The notes under the pieces were generated by a model that was not told the origin of the DNA, did not search any database, and saw only the letters and a list, made by a program, of their open reading frames with translations. From Corylus avellana (lineage: Eukaryota > Streptophyta > Magnoliopsida > Fagales > Betulaceae): a stretch of DNA of 64,000 nt. Position 1 is the first letter of the stretch. Each line of letters opens with the position of its first letter. Where the stretch lies: positions 13,605,574 to 13,669,573 of the forward strand of contig NC_081543.1 of the NCBI RefSeq assembly GCF_901000735.1, in the 5' to 3' direction. Shown piece after piece: positions 1 to 12,600 of the stretch. A program made the position numbers and the translations under genes.

Positions 1-650
1 AAAAGTTGGGATGAGAAAATAGAAACGGTTGTGTATTTAGAATGAATCGAATTATGATGTCACTTCTGAGGTATATTCATGTAATGATGTTTGAATATTG
101 GTGCTATTTACTTTTACAGGTTTATGATGGTGAGAAGTTAATAATTATTAGAGCATCATATTAAAATTTCGTATGCATGATTTGGAATACTGAGATAATA
201 AAGAGAATATAGGCGGGGATGATTTTTACACCTTTTTGATAAGATTGATTAAATTAGATCGAGAGAATTATTGCAGGCTTGAAATGAGGACTATGATGAT
301 TGGAGGTATGAACTATTGATCACATGATTTATTAATTTGATGTTTAAACCTTGATTGTAGACTGTTAATGAATAATTCGATTGTTGTTATTGAGGTTGGA
401 AAGAAACAATGGAAAAGATTTTGAGGTAAGATTTTAGTGTGAATTGATGAATGATTGCAGAAATTGAGACTTTAGACTGTGAATAAGATTTACTCATAGA
501 AGAAGGAGATGGAATTTCAATATGATAAAAGAGAGTAAGCTTTGATGAAAGATTGAAAGGAATATTATCTGAATCCCTCAACTTGAAGATTGGACGATAA
601 TATTTATGGGCTTTAATTTCGAGGACGAAATTCTAATAAGGAGGGAAGAT
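1..650 (+). mobile_element. 3' internal end of a Ty3-type LTR retrotransposon
   Basis: No intact reading frame is visible. The last 40 bases carry the signature that ends Tekay/Del-like Ty3 elements: a TTTCGAGGACGAAATTC motif at 615-632, then a purine-rich polypurine tract (AAGGAGGGAAGA, 638-649), then a TGTA-starting LTR at 651. The upstream 600 bases are A/G-rich with scattered stops, so this is untranslated or decayed internal sequence. The 5' part of the element lies outside the window. Confidence 0.72.
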
Positions 651-783
651 TGTAGTGTCCCAGAATTTTCAAAGCTATTTAAATAGATTATTTTGATAAT
701 GATGTTATTTTAATATCCATTGTAGCTAAGGATTTTAATTCTTGGGAAATTTATGAGAGTGGTAATTAGATAATGGTAATTGG

Positions 784-1135
784 TGAAATAGTAAAATGAG
801 GGTATAATTGTAAATTGAAGGTAGAATAGTATAGGGTTGGTAGAATAGTATAGGGTTGATGAAATAGTATAGGGTTGGTGAAATAGTAAAATGAGGGTAT
901 AATTGTAAATTGAAGATAGAATGAGGGTATAATTGTAAATTGAAGGTAGAATAGTATAGGGTTGGTGAAATAGTATAGGGTTGGTGAAATAGGAAAATGA
1001 GGGTATAATTGCAAATTGAAGATAGAATGAGGGTATAATTGTAAATTGAAGGTAGAATAGTATAGGGTTGGTGAAATAGTATAGGGTTGGTGAAATAGTA
1101 AAATGAGGGTATAATTGTAAATTGACGGTAGAATA
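784..1135 (+). repeat. Minisatellite inside the LTR
   Basis: Two interleaved modules recur: GGGTATAATTGTAAATTGA (five or more times) and TATAGGGTTGGTGAAATAG (six or more times), in irregular order up to just before the TATA box. This upstream-of-TATA position is typical of LTR U3 repeats. Long apparent reading frames on the minus strand here are by-products of the repeat. Confidence 0.85.
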
Positions 1136-1151
1136 GTGTTTGATTTTCTCC

Positions 1152-1159
1152 TATAAATA
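1152..1159 (+). promoter_or_regulatory. LTR TATA box
   Basis: TATAAATA sits just downstream of the minisatellite and is followed by a C/T-rich stretch, as expected for the U3/R promoter of an LTR element. A start site would fall near 1185. Whether it is active is unknown. Confidence 0.5.
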
Positions 1160-1462
1160 GAGCTCTTCTCATTCAGAATTTTCACCACTCATCTCCTCTC
1201 CCATCTCTTGCATATATTCTTCCTTCTTCCGCTTTTTACTCGGTCTTTCTTCTTTCTAAGAGTGTTTACTCAGAACAGAGAGAGAAAGGGCGAGACCAAG
1301 CGCTACAAGAAAGAAAGAACACAAGAGATAGCGGACTTTAGAAAGTAGTTTCAAAAGATATACTAGTGGTGTTAGTCATATTGGAGCAACTGGATTCCTT
1401 CATACCACTTTTAGCTTCAGTCTAGAGGTAAGTAAATTCACTACCCCTTCTAAAATTACTTC

Positions 1463-1510
1463 ATGTCATGCTATTTATATATTCTTGTCATGCTATTTAT
1501 ATATTCTTGT
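1463..1510 (+). repeat. Short tandem duplication in the LTR
   Basis: GTCATGCTATTTATATATTC plus TT is present twice in a row with a unit of about 23 bp. A second short array, built on GATGCATTATGATGATGATT, occurs around 2110-2180 in the same LTR. Confidence 0.7.
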
Positions 1511-2658
1511 ATCAAACTGTAAATGATTATTTTATTTACCTGTTATGGAGATATGTTGCATGCATGAAGGATTTCTAAAAGAATTATTTAGAAAGTTTAT
1601 ATTTCTTTAAATGCTTTTTAAGCACAACAAGTTTATATTTGGAAAAGTTTCTATTTTAAGAAAAGAAAGTTGAGAAATGATGATGATTATAAGAAAGAAA
1701 AATGATGATAAACCCTCCTACATGTTGCCCTAAGATGTATTAAAAGAAGTACAAAGAAAAGTACAAGAGATGAGATAAATGTTTATGAAATGAGGGCACA
1801 TGTATGGAGGAGAGTATTTTTGGCCCCAAGATAAGATAAGATGAGAGTTCGGTACCGATACTCGGATGGAGGCGAAACCACTGAAGGAGGCTATGCCAGA
1901 AGGTGGTATTCCATCAACTAGACAGTTGAGTGCACCAAGAAAGAGTTAATTGACGGTCGGGCATGGCTGTGGCCACAGTTCAGTGCCATGGTCACAAGGA
2001 CCCGCAACCCTCGTGCACAGGGGTAATAGTGTACATGGGCCCTATTATGAGAAAATGATACTATATTTTCAACGATGATATGCTATGATGATTTACAAAG
2101 ATTATTTATAATGATGCATTATGATGATGATTTATAAAGATGCATTATGATGATGATTTATAAAGATGATTTACAACGATGATCTATTACTAGATGTAAT
2201 AGTATGTATATGTTACGGGAGATGCAACGGTACATACAGATATTATTATGGCTAGAATTATATTTATTTGCGAAAATGATTTTCAAAACTGAGAACAAGG
2301 AGTAAAACTATTTATGGTTGTGGATTTTACTTGCTGGGCCCCCTTTGGGCTCATTCAGGTTTATTTCTTGTTTTCAGGTAGAAAGGATGCTGGAATAGGA
2401 GGCCGGAATGGGGTGGGAATAATTATTAATTTTCAAAGTCTTTTCATATAAGTTATTGTAATGATATGATATTCCGCAACTAAAGTTTAATGTTTTCTAA
2501 TTCCGCTTGTAATAAAATCTCTTGAAAAAAATGTTTTACGCGTTTATTGTATCTTTTAAAATCAAGTACTCTGATAGACCTTATAGATCTTTGCAAGAAT
2601 TTTTGTTGAAAAAGAAGAAAAGTGGCAAACTCAGTCTTAACGGACTGGGGATGTTACA

Positions 2659-5600
2659 ATAGGGGTCCCAAGTTTATGTGGAGCAATTGTCGGGAGAGCC
2701 ACGCTTTTATAAAGGAGAGGATTGATAGGGGTGTCACGAATTTGGGGTGGCGTGATATTTTCCCGGAAGCAGAACTGGCTGTGGAAGCCTCAACTGTATC
2801 TGATCATGCGGTTTTAGAGGTGTTTTTGAGGGGCACTAAGCAGTTCCACAGAAAGGAATTTCAGTTTCGGTATGAAACAAGTTGGAGTGCTGAACAACAA
2901 TATCAAGACATTTTTCTAAATGCATGGAATCAGACAAATATAAGTGCTAACAAATGGGCCCATTTGAACCATAAATTGTCTTGTTGCCGCATGGGATTTA
3001 TGGAATGGAGGAAAGGTGAGCACGGGTCTCCAGAAAAAACCATCCACCATTTGAAGCAAAAATTAAATTCTGTCCAGGGAAGTTGTGATGTGCGGGCGGG
3101 AGAGGAAGCAGCCTTTTTGTAGAAAAAGATAAATTCTTTGCTGGATCAAGAAGATATGAAATGGAAACAGAGAGCAAAGGCGGATTGGTTGAGGATGGGG
3201 GACCGAAATACAAAATTTTTTCATGCTTGTGCCAATCAGAGGAAAAAGAAAAACCAGATTTTTAAGATTCAAGATGCGCAGGGAGCAACCTGGGAGTCTC
3301 CAGAAGAAATAAAGGTAGCTTTTGTTGACTATTTTGCTAATTTATTTACTGCTGGGGGTGGTAGTAATATGGACCAGGTTTTGCAAAATATTAATACAAA
3401 AGTAACGGAGGAAATGAATAATGAATTGTTGAAAGATTTTTCCTGTGAAAAAGTTACTTTTGCTCTCAAACAAATGGGTCCCTTTAAAGCCCCGGGGCCG
3501 GATGGATTTCCTACGGGATTTTTCCAGAACCATTGGGAGACTACTGGGGGAGAGATTGGCATGTTTGTTGTTGATGTTTTAAATTCTAGAAGGATGCCGG
3601 AGAACTTAAATCTTACGCATATAGCCTTGATACCCAAAGTAAAGAGCCCGAAGTGCGTAACAGAATTTAGACCCATTAGTCTGTGTAACGTGTTATACAA
3701 ACTAATCTCCAAGGTCCTTGCAAATCGGTTGAAGAAAGTGTTACCTCATATTATAGCCCGTACTTAAAGTGCTTTTGTCCCTGGTAGACTCATTTCTGAC
3801 AATATATTGGCAGCTTATGAAACTTTGCATACCATGCATACTCGTATGAAGGGTAAGAAGGGTTTTATGGCCATAAAACTGGACATGAGTAAAGCGTATG
3901 ATAGGGTGGAGTGGGGCTTTCTGGAGGAAACAATGAGGCGGATGGGATTTGCCCCTAGGTGGAGACAATTGATGATGATGTGTGTAACTACGGTAAATTA
4001 TTCCATTTTGGTGAATGGGGAACCATGTGGGCATATCCAACCCTCAAGAGGTCTCAGACAAGGGGATCCGATTTCGCCATATTTATTCCTCCTATGTGCA
4101 GAAGTCCTTTAGTTCCATGGTGATACAGGCAAACATGGATGGATTACTGGCAGGGGTTCTTACATCCAAATATGGACCCCGGGTAAGCCATCTATTTTTT
4201 GCTGACGATAGTTTGCTATTTTGCAGGTCGAGTATTGCACAATGGAACCAATTGTCAAACATTCTAAAATTATATGAGGAAGCTTCGAGCCAAAGATTAA
4301 ATAATGCAAAAATTGCCATCTTTTTTAGTCATAACACGACTCAATCGATCAAGGAGGAAATTGTGAAGGAGGCAGGAATACCGGTTACACAACGTTACGA
4401 TACCTATTTGGGGTTGCCGGTGTTGGTGGGCAAGTCGAGAATTGTGGCTTTTCGGAGTATAAAAGATCGGGTATGGAAACGTTTACAAGATTGGAAGATT
4501 CATTTTCTTTCACAAGCCGGTAAGGAAATTCTACTTAAAACGGTGATTCAAGCAATCCCTACGTATAGTATGAGTGTGTTTCTTTTCCCAAAAGCCCTAT
4601 ATGTGGAACTAAATTCTTTAATGCAACAATTTTGGTCGGGTCACCAAAATAAATCCAAGGTGCATTGGATGAGTTGGAGTCGTATGGGCTTAGCCAAAGC
4701 TGATGGAGGCTTGGGTTATAGAGATTTTGGGAGCTTTAATAAGGCTTTGTTGGCAAAACAGGGATGGAGACTTTTGCAAAAACCCGATAGTTTTCTCTCA
4801 AAAATTATGGAAGCAAAGTACTATCGAGGTGGTAATTTTCTAGATTCCGATCTAGGGGATAGACCGTCCTTTGCTTGGCGTAGTATCCATAGTTCTTGTG
4901 AGTTGCTAAAGGAAGGATTAATATGGAGAATTGGGAATGGTCAGCATGTACGAATTTGGAAGGATAAATGGCTTCCTCAGCCGACTACTTACATGGTACA
5001 ATCTCCGCCCGTTTTATTGGACCCGAATGCTTCGGTTAGTGAGCTAATTGATCAAGATACGAAGTTGTGGAATATCAATATTTTGGAGAACCTGTTTCTC
5101 AAGGAGGAGATCCAACTAATTTTGTCTTTACCAATAACTACAGCTAACCAGGGGGATAAGCAAATTTGGAGGGGAACAAAAAATGGGCTTTTTTCTGTTA
5201 AAAGTGCCTTTTTCCTACAGAGAGAGATGGAACAACGAGGAGTGGCTGAGACTTCTTTTAGGAGAGGAGTTAGCAAAGTATGGCAGGAAATCTGGAAACT
5301 TCGCCTCCCAAATGTGGAAAAAAATTTCTTATGGCGTGCTTGTCATGAAATTTTGCCAACTCGAGTCAATTTACACCGAAGAAAGATTGAAGAAGATGCT
5401 TTGTGCCCACAGTGCGGAAGTGAAGCAGAATTAGTGATCCATGCCCTTTGGCAGTGCCCGACAGTAGTGGATGTGTGGAGTGTGGGGGGTAAAAAATTGC
5501 AGAAGTGGTCATTTGAAGGAAGCGACTTCTTACAGTTAGCTGAAAAGGTGTTTTCCAGGTGTGATTTAGAGGAAACCCAACTGTTTGTGGGAATTGCAAG

Positions 5601-6254
5601 ACGCATTTGGCTTAGAAGAAACGACATTGTTTTGGTAAGCCGTTTCAACACCCTACTTCTTTGGTTAATGGAGTGAAAGACTATGTGGCAGAATTTATGA
5701 AGGTGACTGAACGAAGGAGTAAGGAAAGCCCACCTACTGCTGTGTTGAGGAATATGAAATGGAAAGCACCGGCACACGGATGGCTGAAGGCAAATTGGGA
5801 TGCATCCAATGGCAAGACCAAAGGTTGGATGGGATTTGGTGTGGTGGTGAGGGACGAAAAAGGAGCAGTCATAGCAGCTCAATGCAAATCAGTCGTGGGA
5901 GCTCTTGATCCTACGGTAGCGGAGGCTCGTGCAGCTTTGATGGCGATCCAAATGTGTGGCGAATGTGGGTTTACGAATGTTCAGTTTGAAGGGGATGCTC
6001 AGATTGTAGTAAATGCAGTGAATGGATAGAACGTGGAATGGAGCAGAGTTGGCTTGCTGGTGGATGATCTTCACTGTAAGACACAAGCTCTTCAGTGTTG
6101 GAGAATGTCTTTTGTCAGTAGGGAAGGAAATAACGCAGCACACCTTTTATCAAAATTTGCAACTAGCAACTTTGTGGACAAACTGTGGCTTCTTGAGCCA
6201 CCCGAATGTATTTTGGACGTTATTAAGATGGAGCAAACTGCTCTATCGTGTTGA
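2659..6254 (+). pseudogene. LINE-A ORF2 remnant (endonuclease end, RT, RNase H)
   Basis: ORF2 would nick DNA, copy the LINE RNA and degrade the hybrid. In order it shows the C-terminal endonuclease block with its SDH motif (about 2800), the RT finger and palm motifs LIPK and [12 protein letters not shown] (about 3885), an intact FADD active site (about 4198), a Cys/His block of the zf-RVT kind with CPQCGSEAE (about 5400), and an RNase H domain with NWDAS, E and EGDA (about 5795-6000). It is dead: in-frame TAG at 3120, TAA at 3765, a frameshift near 4100, another near 5665, and TAG at 6027. The right-arm copy has the same lesions, so decay preceded the duplication. Coding potential ends at 6254. 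Confidence 0.9.
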
Positions 6255-6302
6255 GAGTTAATGAGAATGCCATGATTTTTGAGTCAAAAAAAAAAAAAAA
6301 AA
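2659..6302 (+). mobile_element. LINE-A, left copy (L1-type, interrupted at its 5' side)
   Basis: This is the 3' two-thirds of an L1-type LINE: the end of the endonuclease domain, reverse transcriptase, zinc-finger-like region and RNase H, then a poly(A) tail at 6286-6302. It is nearly identical, inverted, to 24974-28617, which belongs to the complete copy in the right arm. The 5' edge is not normal LINE 5' truncation, because the Ty3 LTR ends at 2658 exactly where homology begins. The missing 5' part should lie beyond the window on the other side of the LTR element. Confidence 0.92.
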
Positions 6303-6530
6303 TCTTGCCCATTGTCACATAAAATAAATGCTGAAGTTAATGAAATATGAAACTTTAATGCCTCAATGAACTAGAAAGAGAAAATAAATTTTCAATAACT
6401 TTAGCATTTATTTTGTGTGACACTTGGCACGTTGTGGATTGTTAGATGTAAAGCATGTCTAGGATTTAATAATAAGAGAATCTCAAATTTTGAAGAAATT
6501 TGAAATGATTATGACCTTTAATTCAGTATC
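6303..6530. repeat. Foldback element F, left-arm copy (target of LINE-A)
   Basis: Directly after the LINE-A tail, CACATAAAATAAATGCTGAA (6316) pairs with the inverse TTTAGCATTTATTTTGTGTG (about 6402-6421). The outer arm continues with GATTGTTAGATGTAAAGCAT and TTTAATAATAAGAGAATCTC to about 6530. The matching outer sequence of the other arm is found on the 5' side of LINE-A in the right duplicate (30809-30960). The element is therefore a palindromic transposon split by LINE-A. Confidence 0.72.
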
Positions 6531-7842
6531 GTTATTTAAGGAAAGTAACAAACAAATTAAGGGAAATGCATTTTAGTCGTTGTGGTTTGGAGATGTGACA
6601 AATAGCTTCATGATATTTAAAAGTGACAAAACACTGCTGGAGGTAAGCCAAAAAAAAAAAAAGCAAAAACAAAACAAAGAGGATACTATCATTACAAAAT
6701 TTGACAGAACAACGTTTTTTATGGAATTGATGAGAATTTTGAATTTTTAGCCTAATTTTTAAAGTTTTGTGCTTTTTGAGGTTTGTTTTGTTGGGGGAAA
6801 AATAAAAGGAAATGGAAGGGAATAAGGGAAAGAAAATATTTATCTTTTTGGTTAATAGGTTTGATCAGAAATTGAAAATTTTAAGCCATTTGGGTTCAAG
6901 GGTTTGTGTTTTGGTAAGGTTCTTTGTTTTGACTACATTAAAGATCATCTCATATCCAACGATAGTTTTAAAAATCAGGTATGAGTATGAAAAAATAATA
7001 TAAAAAAGTGAGGGTAAGTGTAGCATTATTCCAGTATTTTAATGAAGTACTAGTCTTAAGTGGTGGGTCCCATGTTGAATGCACCAATTTTCTTCCCTAT
7101 GTGGCTTTTCTTCTTAATTTCGTCCTCTAGCCACGTATTAAGAGTCAAACCTCAAATTTGTGGGCCCACTAATCTTTCATTTATCCCTATGTCTTTTGAT
7201 GTTTACAATTTTATCCTTTCTTACAAAAAAAGACAATTACTTGATATCTTTTTAAGTTCAAGATTAATAATTAAATATTATTCCACAATTAAATATAAAA
7301 TGTAAGAATTATAATAAAATAAAGTATGATATCAATTATTTTAACACAGAAAATAGGCAATTTTAAACTATTATCAATCATAAGCATGTTCTGTTGAAGT
7401 TTGGTGTTGTTTAACATTATCCGATTTAATATGTATTTCCATCAAGATCCAAGGAGAGAAGTTGAGACCCCCGAGTCTCCATGTTTTAGGTAAAAAAAAA
7501 ACTAGTCTTCAGTACAAAATGCCTTCCAAATGCACCGTTAATTATTTCCTTTTATTGGGTTTGTCAGGAACATATTTCTTAATGTTAGTACGTTAAAGTT
7601 TGTATTCGTGTGACTCTCACTTTTGTTGTATTTTGTTCTTTAAATATCACATTACCGTGGAACAAAAGAATTAAAATCGGTCAAGGAATTTTTCAAACTG
7701 TATTTATAACAGTTGTGAGCACCTTTAATTACTCATAAATTCTTTAAAAAATCTATTGAAATTATCGTTTTTTTTTTTTTTGTGACATGAATTATCGTTC
7801 TTATTAGTTTCTCATACCACTTTAGCTAGGTCCGTTCATAAC
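6531..7842. other. Gene-free duplicated segment, left arm
   Basis: AT-rich sequence with no supportable gene. It matches 23480-24735 inverted. The clearest difference is about 34 bp present here after TTAATTTC (about 7120-7155) and absent from the right arm near 24160. Short poly(A)/poly(T) runs differ in length between arms (for example near 6650 and 7770). Confidence 0.7.
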
Positions 7843-7927
7843 ACAATAATCACATAAAATTTGTGAAACACCAAGCTGTTTAAAATAGAAAATTCAATGT
7901 ATAGTAGTAACATACGAGCCTCTAGTG
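7843..7927. repeat. Repeat R1 (5' side) ending in the LINE-B target-site duplication
   Basis: AATCACATAAAATTTGTG followed by AACACCAAG and TTCAATGTATA matches an uninterrupted copy in an AP2M intron at 37410-37515. The last 19 bases (7909-7927) are the 5' target-site duplication of LINE-B, with one mismatch to the right-arm version. Confidence 0.68.
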
Positions 7928-8016
7928 TCTCTCTGAGGTCTATCAAACCCTAGAGGAGAAGGTATCTATTTCCAAGTCCAGGCGGCTGTGGAAGGTGGTG
8001 GTTTCAGTCTAAGTTT

Positions 8017-9624
8017 ATGTCGGCTTACGATTCGATGGCAGAAGATCTCTCTCACTTGTGGGGAAATCTTTCATTGACGGAAGAAGAGGAAGTGGAGGTG
8101 GAAATTAAAAGTGAAGCTTTGGCTAGGATTGTATCCAGAGGGCAATCTTGTTTGGTAGGGAAGCTGCTCACTGAGAGGTTTATTGGCAAGGACATTATCA
8201 GATCACAATTGATCCGATGGTGGAAGCCAACGGGAAGGCTAACCCTCAAAGTTGTGGGGGAGAATTTGTTCTTAATAGATTTTGAACACTTCTAGGACAA
8301 AACAAGGATACTAGAGGGAAGCCCTTGGGTGATTGAGGGGAATGTCTTTTCGGTGGCAGATTTTGATGGGGTCACTCCAGTGGAAACAATTGATTTCGAA
8401 AAAGTGGCGTTTTGGGTGTGAATGCACAAACTTCCTCTTGCATGTATGGGGACTGAAGTTGGGAGACAGATTGGGTCTACTGTGGGATTTGTTGAGGATG
8501 TAGACACTGATGAGAATGGCATTGGATGGGGAAAATTCTTACGGGTAAAAATAAGGATTGATCTTACTAAACTGTTGGCGCGGGGTCGGAGGCTCAAAGT
8601 TGAAGGTTCACCGATCTGGATTAATTTTCAATATGAACGAATCTCGTGGTTCTGTTTTCATTGTGGTGTAGTAATCCACGGCAGGGTTGGATGTCTGAAG
8701 AGACCTGGCCAAGGAATTCCAGGAGGGGTGCTAGAATATGGTCCATGGTTGAGGGTTCCGCCACCTGGTAGGCGGAATCAAGAGGGACATGAGACGATTA
8801 CCAGACGGATGGATTCAGATCAGTCTCAAAATGGAGATCAATACATGAAGGGTATGGACAAGGTGGCAGAGGAAGGTACAAAGACAGATTCCAGTGAGGA
8901 TAGTGGAGGTTTCTATGGAACGCCTGCGGGACTGAATGAAACTTTCTGGGCAACAAATCCAACGGTGGAAACTGCTCAAGATGAAACAGATCTAAGGGTG
9001 ATGGGGATGGCAAGCAGTAAGGAACGCATTGATGATGACTTCGGAAATCATGGGGGTCAGTTTTTCTTAGGGAAAGGATCCGTTGATGCTAAAACAGGAA
9101 AGGCCCAAGCTAATAATGAGGATGATACGTTGAAATCGCCGAACATGGGAAGCGACAGTGGGGGAACGGTTTCATATGGGAAGGAATCAAAGCTGGAGAA
9201 CGGTTTTATAGGGAGTATCTTTGCTGATGTGGCTCGATGCAATTATGTAGGAGATGGGCTGGAGAGTAACGTGGGGCTGGGAGGTAAGGGTTTTGCTTGC
9301 CCGGGGCCCACCATAGCAGATGTAGAAAAAAATATGGCAAACACGTCATTAGGAGAAAAAACTGGCCCAGGTAAAGAGCAAATGACAATCACGTGGAAGA
9401 GGAGAGCCCGAGGTGCTTCTCAGGTAAAGCTGTCCCCCCGTTCGGAAAATTTGGGTAAACGGAAGACGGTTGGAGAAGCGGTGGTAGGAGATGGTTCGAG
9501 AAAGAAGGGTCGGAATTGTGATATTCAAACAGCGACACAAAAGGAGGGGGTAGATGTTTCAAGGAAGAAGGTGCTTGGATCCGAGGTGGCGGTGGCTGGT
9601 GTTCAGCCCCGCCGACCGCAATGA
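8017..9624 (+). pseudogene. LINE-B ORF1 (DUF4283 / CCHC-type RNA-binding protein), two stops
   Basis: ORF1 of plant L1 elements makes the RNA-binding ribonucleoprotein partner. The ATG at 8017 opens a 535-codon frame with in-frame TAG (8293) and TGA (8419, at a Trp-like position). The N-terminal half has the DUF4283 pattern (RWWKPTGRL, LFLIDFEHF). A zinc knuckle follows at about 8650-8695 with spacing C-x2-C-x4-H-x4-C. The C-terminal half is low-complexity and charged. The frame ends at TGA 9622-9624, overlapping the ORF2 start as ATGA. Both stops also occur in the right-arm copy. Confidence 0.88.
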
Positions 9625-12600
9625 GCATCATGAGCTGGAACTGCCGGGGGCTTGGGAACCCTCGGACAGTTCGAGAGCTTTGCCGGTTGGTGAAGATGAA
9701 GAAACCCAAAATGGTTTTCCTTATGGAAACCATTCTTAGGAGACCTAAAATGGAGCGGATTCGTAACAGGTTGGGCTTTCCGAATATGCTGGCCGTTGAT
9801 TGTGTAGGGAAGAGTGGTGGTGTGGCATTGCTTTGGAATGACGACGTATTTGTGGATATTCAAAACTATAGCAGCCGCCATATTAACGCGAAAGTTTGCA
9901 TGAAACCAAATTCGGTTTCGTGGAAATTTACGGGTTTCTATGGTCATCCGGAGGCAAGCAAACGAAAAGAAGTATGGGGTCTTCTTCCATTTCTCGTAGC
10001 GATGGAGCCCAATCCATGGCTTTGTGTGGGGGATTTCAACGAGATCTTATTATTGTCCGAAAAACGGGTGGGAATGGAAGACAAAGGAGTTTAATGGAGG
10101 ATTTTCACGCAACATTGGCAGATTGTGAATTAGTGGACTTGGGCTATAGGGGGCCTAAATTCACCTGGAATAAGGGTAGAGAGGGAGGTGCTTTTATTCA
10201 AGAAAGATTAGATCAAGTGGTGGCAAATGAAGGGTGGAGGTCTTTATTCCCGCAAGTTGATATTTTGGTGGAGAGTGCTTCTTGTTCCGATCACCTCCCT
10301 GTGTTCATAATGTTATATGAAACTAAGCGGCAAGGAAGGCCATATCGTAAATTCAAACATGAAGCCTCATGGGCTTTGGAGGGAACGTATACTGAGATTA
10401 TAAAGTCTGCTTGGAAGGCCAGGCGTATACAGACTGATCATTGGGGCAATATACGTCAAAAACTCGGGAATTGTCAAGGGGAGCTGATGCGGTGGCAGAA
10501 AAAGAAAAAAGAACCTGAAACAGAATTAAAAAATTCATGCACCCACTTGGCTGCTTTACAAGCTAAGGCGGGACCAGAATGGATGGAGGAAATGACCAAA
10601 ATCAAGCTGCACGTGCAGACTCTCATGGAGCAAGAGGAAATACAATGGAAACAAAGAGCGAAGGTGGAATGGCTTAGGAATGGCAACAAAAACACTAAGT
10701 TTTTCCATGCTTGTGTAAATCAGCGAAGAAAGTCCAATGTAATCTGCTCGGTCTGTGATATGGCAGGGAACCAAATGGAGACTCATGAAGACATTGGGGG
10801 TGCATTTGTGGGGTACTTTAATATTTTGTTCACATCAGGCAAGCCAGATCATATGGATGAATGCTTGGAGGCTCTCGACAAACGCATCACGGATGATATG
10901 AACGGATGACTGCTAAGACCATTCACGGCTGCAGATGTGGTTACCGCCCTGCAGCAAATGGCGCCTCTTAAGGCCCCTGGACCGGATGGTTTTAATGCAT
11001 TTTTTTTCCAAAAGAATTGGGACTTGATGGAGCGGAGGTTTGCAATGCTGTGCTTTACTCTTTAAATTCAGGTGTTATGAATAAAGAATTAAATTTTACG
11101 TATATTGCTCTGATACCTAAGTCCAAAAATCCTATTAGTGTGTCTGATTATCGCCCTATTAGCCTTTGTAATGTCTTATATAAATTAATTTCAAAGGTAC
11201 TAGCTAATAGGCTGAAGGAGGTTTTGCCTGCAATCATATCACCGTTTCAAAGTGCATTTATCCCTGGGCGCCTTATTACGGATAATATACTTGCTGCATT
11301 TGAAACCCTTCATACTATGCATTCCAGGATGTATGGGAGGACAAGTTTCATGGCAGTTAAGCTGGATATGAGCAAAGCCTATGACAGGGTGGAGTGGATT
11401 TTTTTGGAGGCCGTGATGCGGAAAATGGGTTTTGACAATAAGTGTTGTCACCTGATCATGATGTGTGTTTGTACAGCTCAATTTGAAGTGTTGATTAATG
11501 GAACCCTTGTAGGGCCGATTACTCCTACAAGGGGTATACGCCAAGGAGACCCCATCTCGCCCTATTTGTTTATCATTTATGCTGAAGCCCTCAGCTCCAT
11601 GCTAACTCGAGCCGATTGTGAAGGTCCCCTAAGAGGTGTCCCCACCTCCAGGCAGGGCCCCGGCCTAAACCATCTTTTTTTCGTTGAAGATAGTTTATTG
11701 TTTTGCAGAGCAAATGTTGCACATTTGCAGTGGTTGACTCATATTTTGACCCTCTATGAACGAGCCTCGGGCCAAAAGTTGAATGTGAATAAAACTGCAA
11801 TATTTTTCAGTAGAAATACGACGGTCACAGATCGGGAAGCCGTCTTAGAAATTGCAGCTATTCCGGTGACGCAAAGATACGACACATACCTGGGACTTCC
11901 GGCATTGGTTGGAAAGTCACGGACTAAGGAGTTTAGGTCCATTATTGACCGGATTGAAAAACGTCTAAATGACTGGAAGCTGAAATTTCTATCGCAGGCC
12001 GAGAAGGAGATTTTGTTGAAGGCGGTGGTGCAAGCCATTCCGACGTACAACATGAGTGTGTTTCATCTCCCAAAAGCATTATGTGCCAATATTAACTAAT
12101 TGATACAGAAGTTCTGGTGGGGGCACCAATCAAATGAATCTCGTATCCATTGGATGAGTTGGGGGCAGATGGGGCTCGTTAAGGAGAAGGGAGGGATGGG
12201 TTTCCGAGAATTTGCCTGCTTTAACAAGGCACTTTTGGCAAAACAGATCTGGCAACTATGGAGAACTCCGGATAGCTTGGTAGCGAGGATTTTGAAGGCT
12301 AAATATTTTCCAACATGTGAGGTGATGGATGCCTCTATTGGCTCTAAACCCTCATATGCTTGGAGAAGTATTATTAGCTCGAAAAACCTCATAGAGGAGG
12401 GGTTAGTGTGGCGGATTGGCAATGGGGAGAAGACTCGGATTTGGGATGATAGGTGGGTGCCATTACCGAACAGCTTTTTGATACAATCCCCTCCAGAACC
12501 AGGTCTTCATGAGGAAATGGTTTGTAAATTAATTGATAAGGATCTGGGTTGGTGGGACTTAAATCTTCTGAAAGCTTCATTTAGCAAAGAAGAAGTGGCA

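Larger units (their letters stand above)
651..2658 (+). mobile_element. 3' LTR of the Ty3 retrotransposon (about 2.0 kb)
   Basis: The LTR starts TGTAGTGTCC directly after the polypurine tract and ends GGGATGTTACA, giving the TGTA...TACA ends common in Tekay-like chromoviruses. Length about 2008 bp. It contains a tandem array, a TATA box at 1152 and a late block (about 2310-2400) resembling the conserved LTR tail of this lineage. The base after it (2659) is the first base of LINE-A sequence that reads on uninterrupted in the right arm at 28617, so the LTR edge is also the insertion breakpoint. The family name is from recall; the boundaries are read directly. Confidence 0.78.

Noticed and set aside
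735..1188. Two long minus-strand reading frames of about 140 codons
   Set aside because: They are translations of the LTR minisatellite and repeat the same Tyr/Pro-rich phrases; there is no independent coding evidence.
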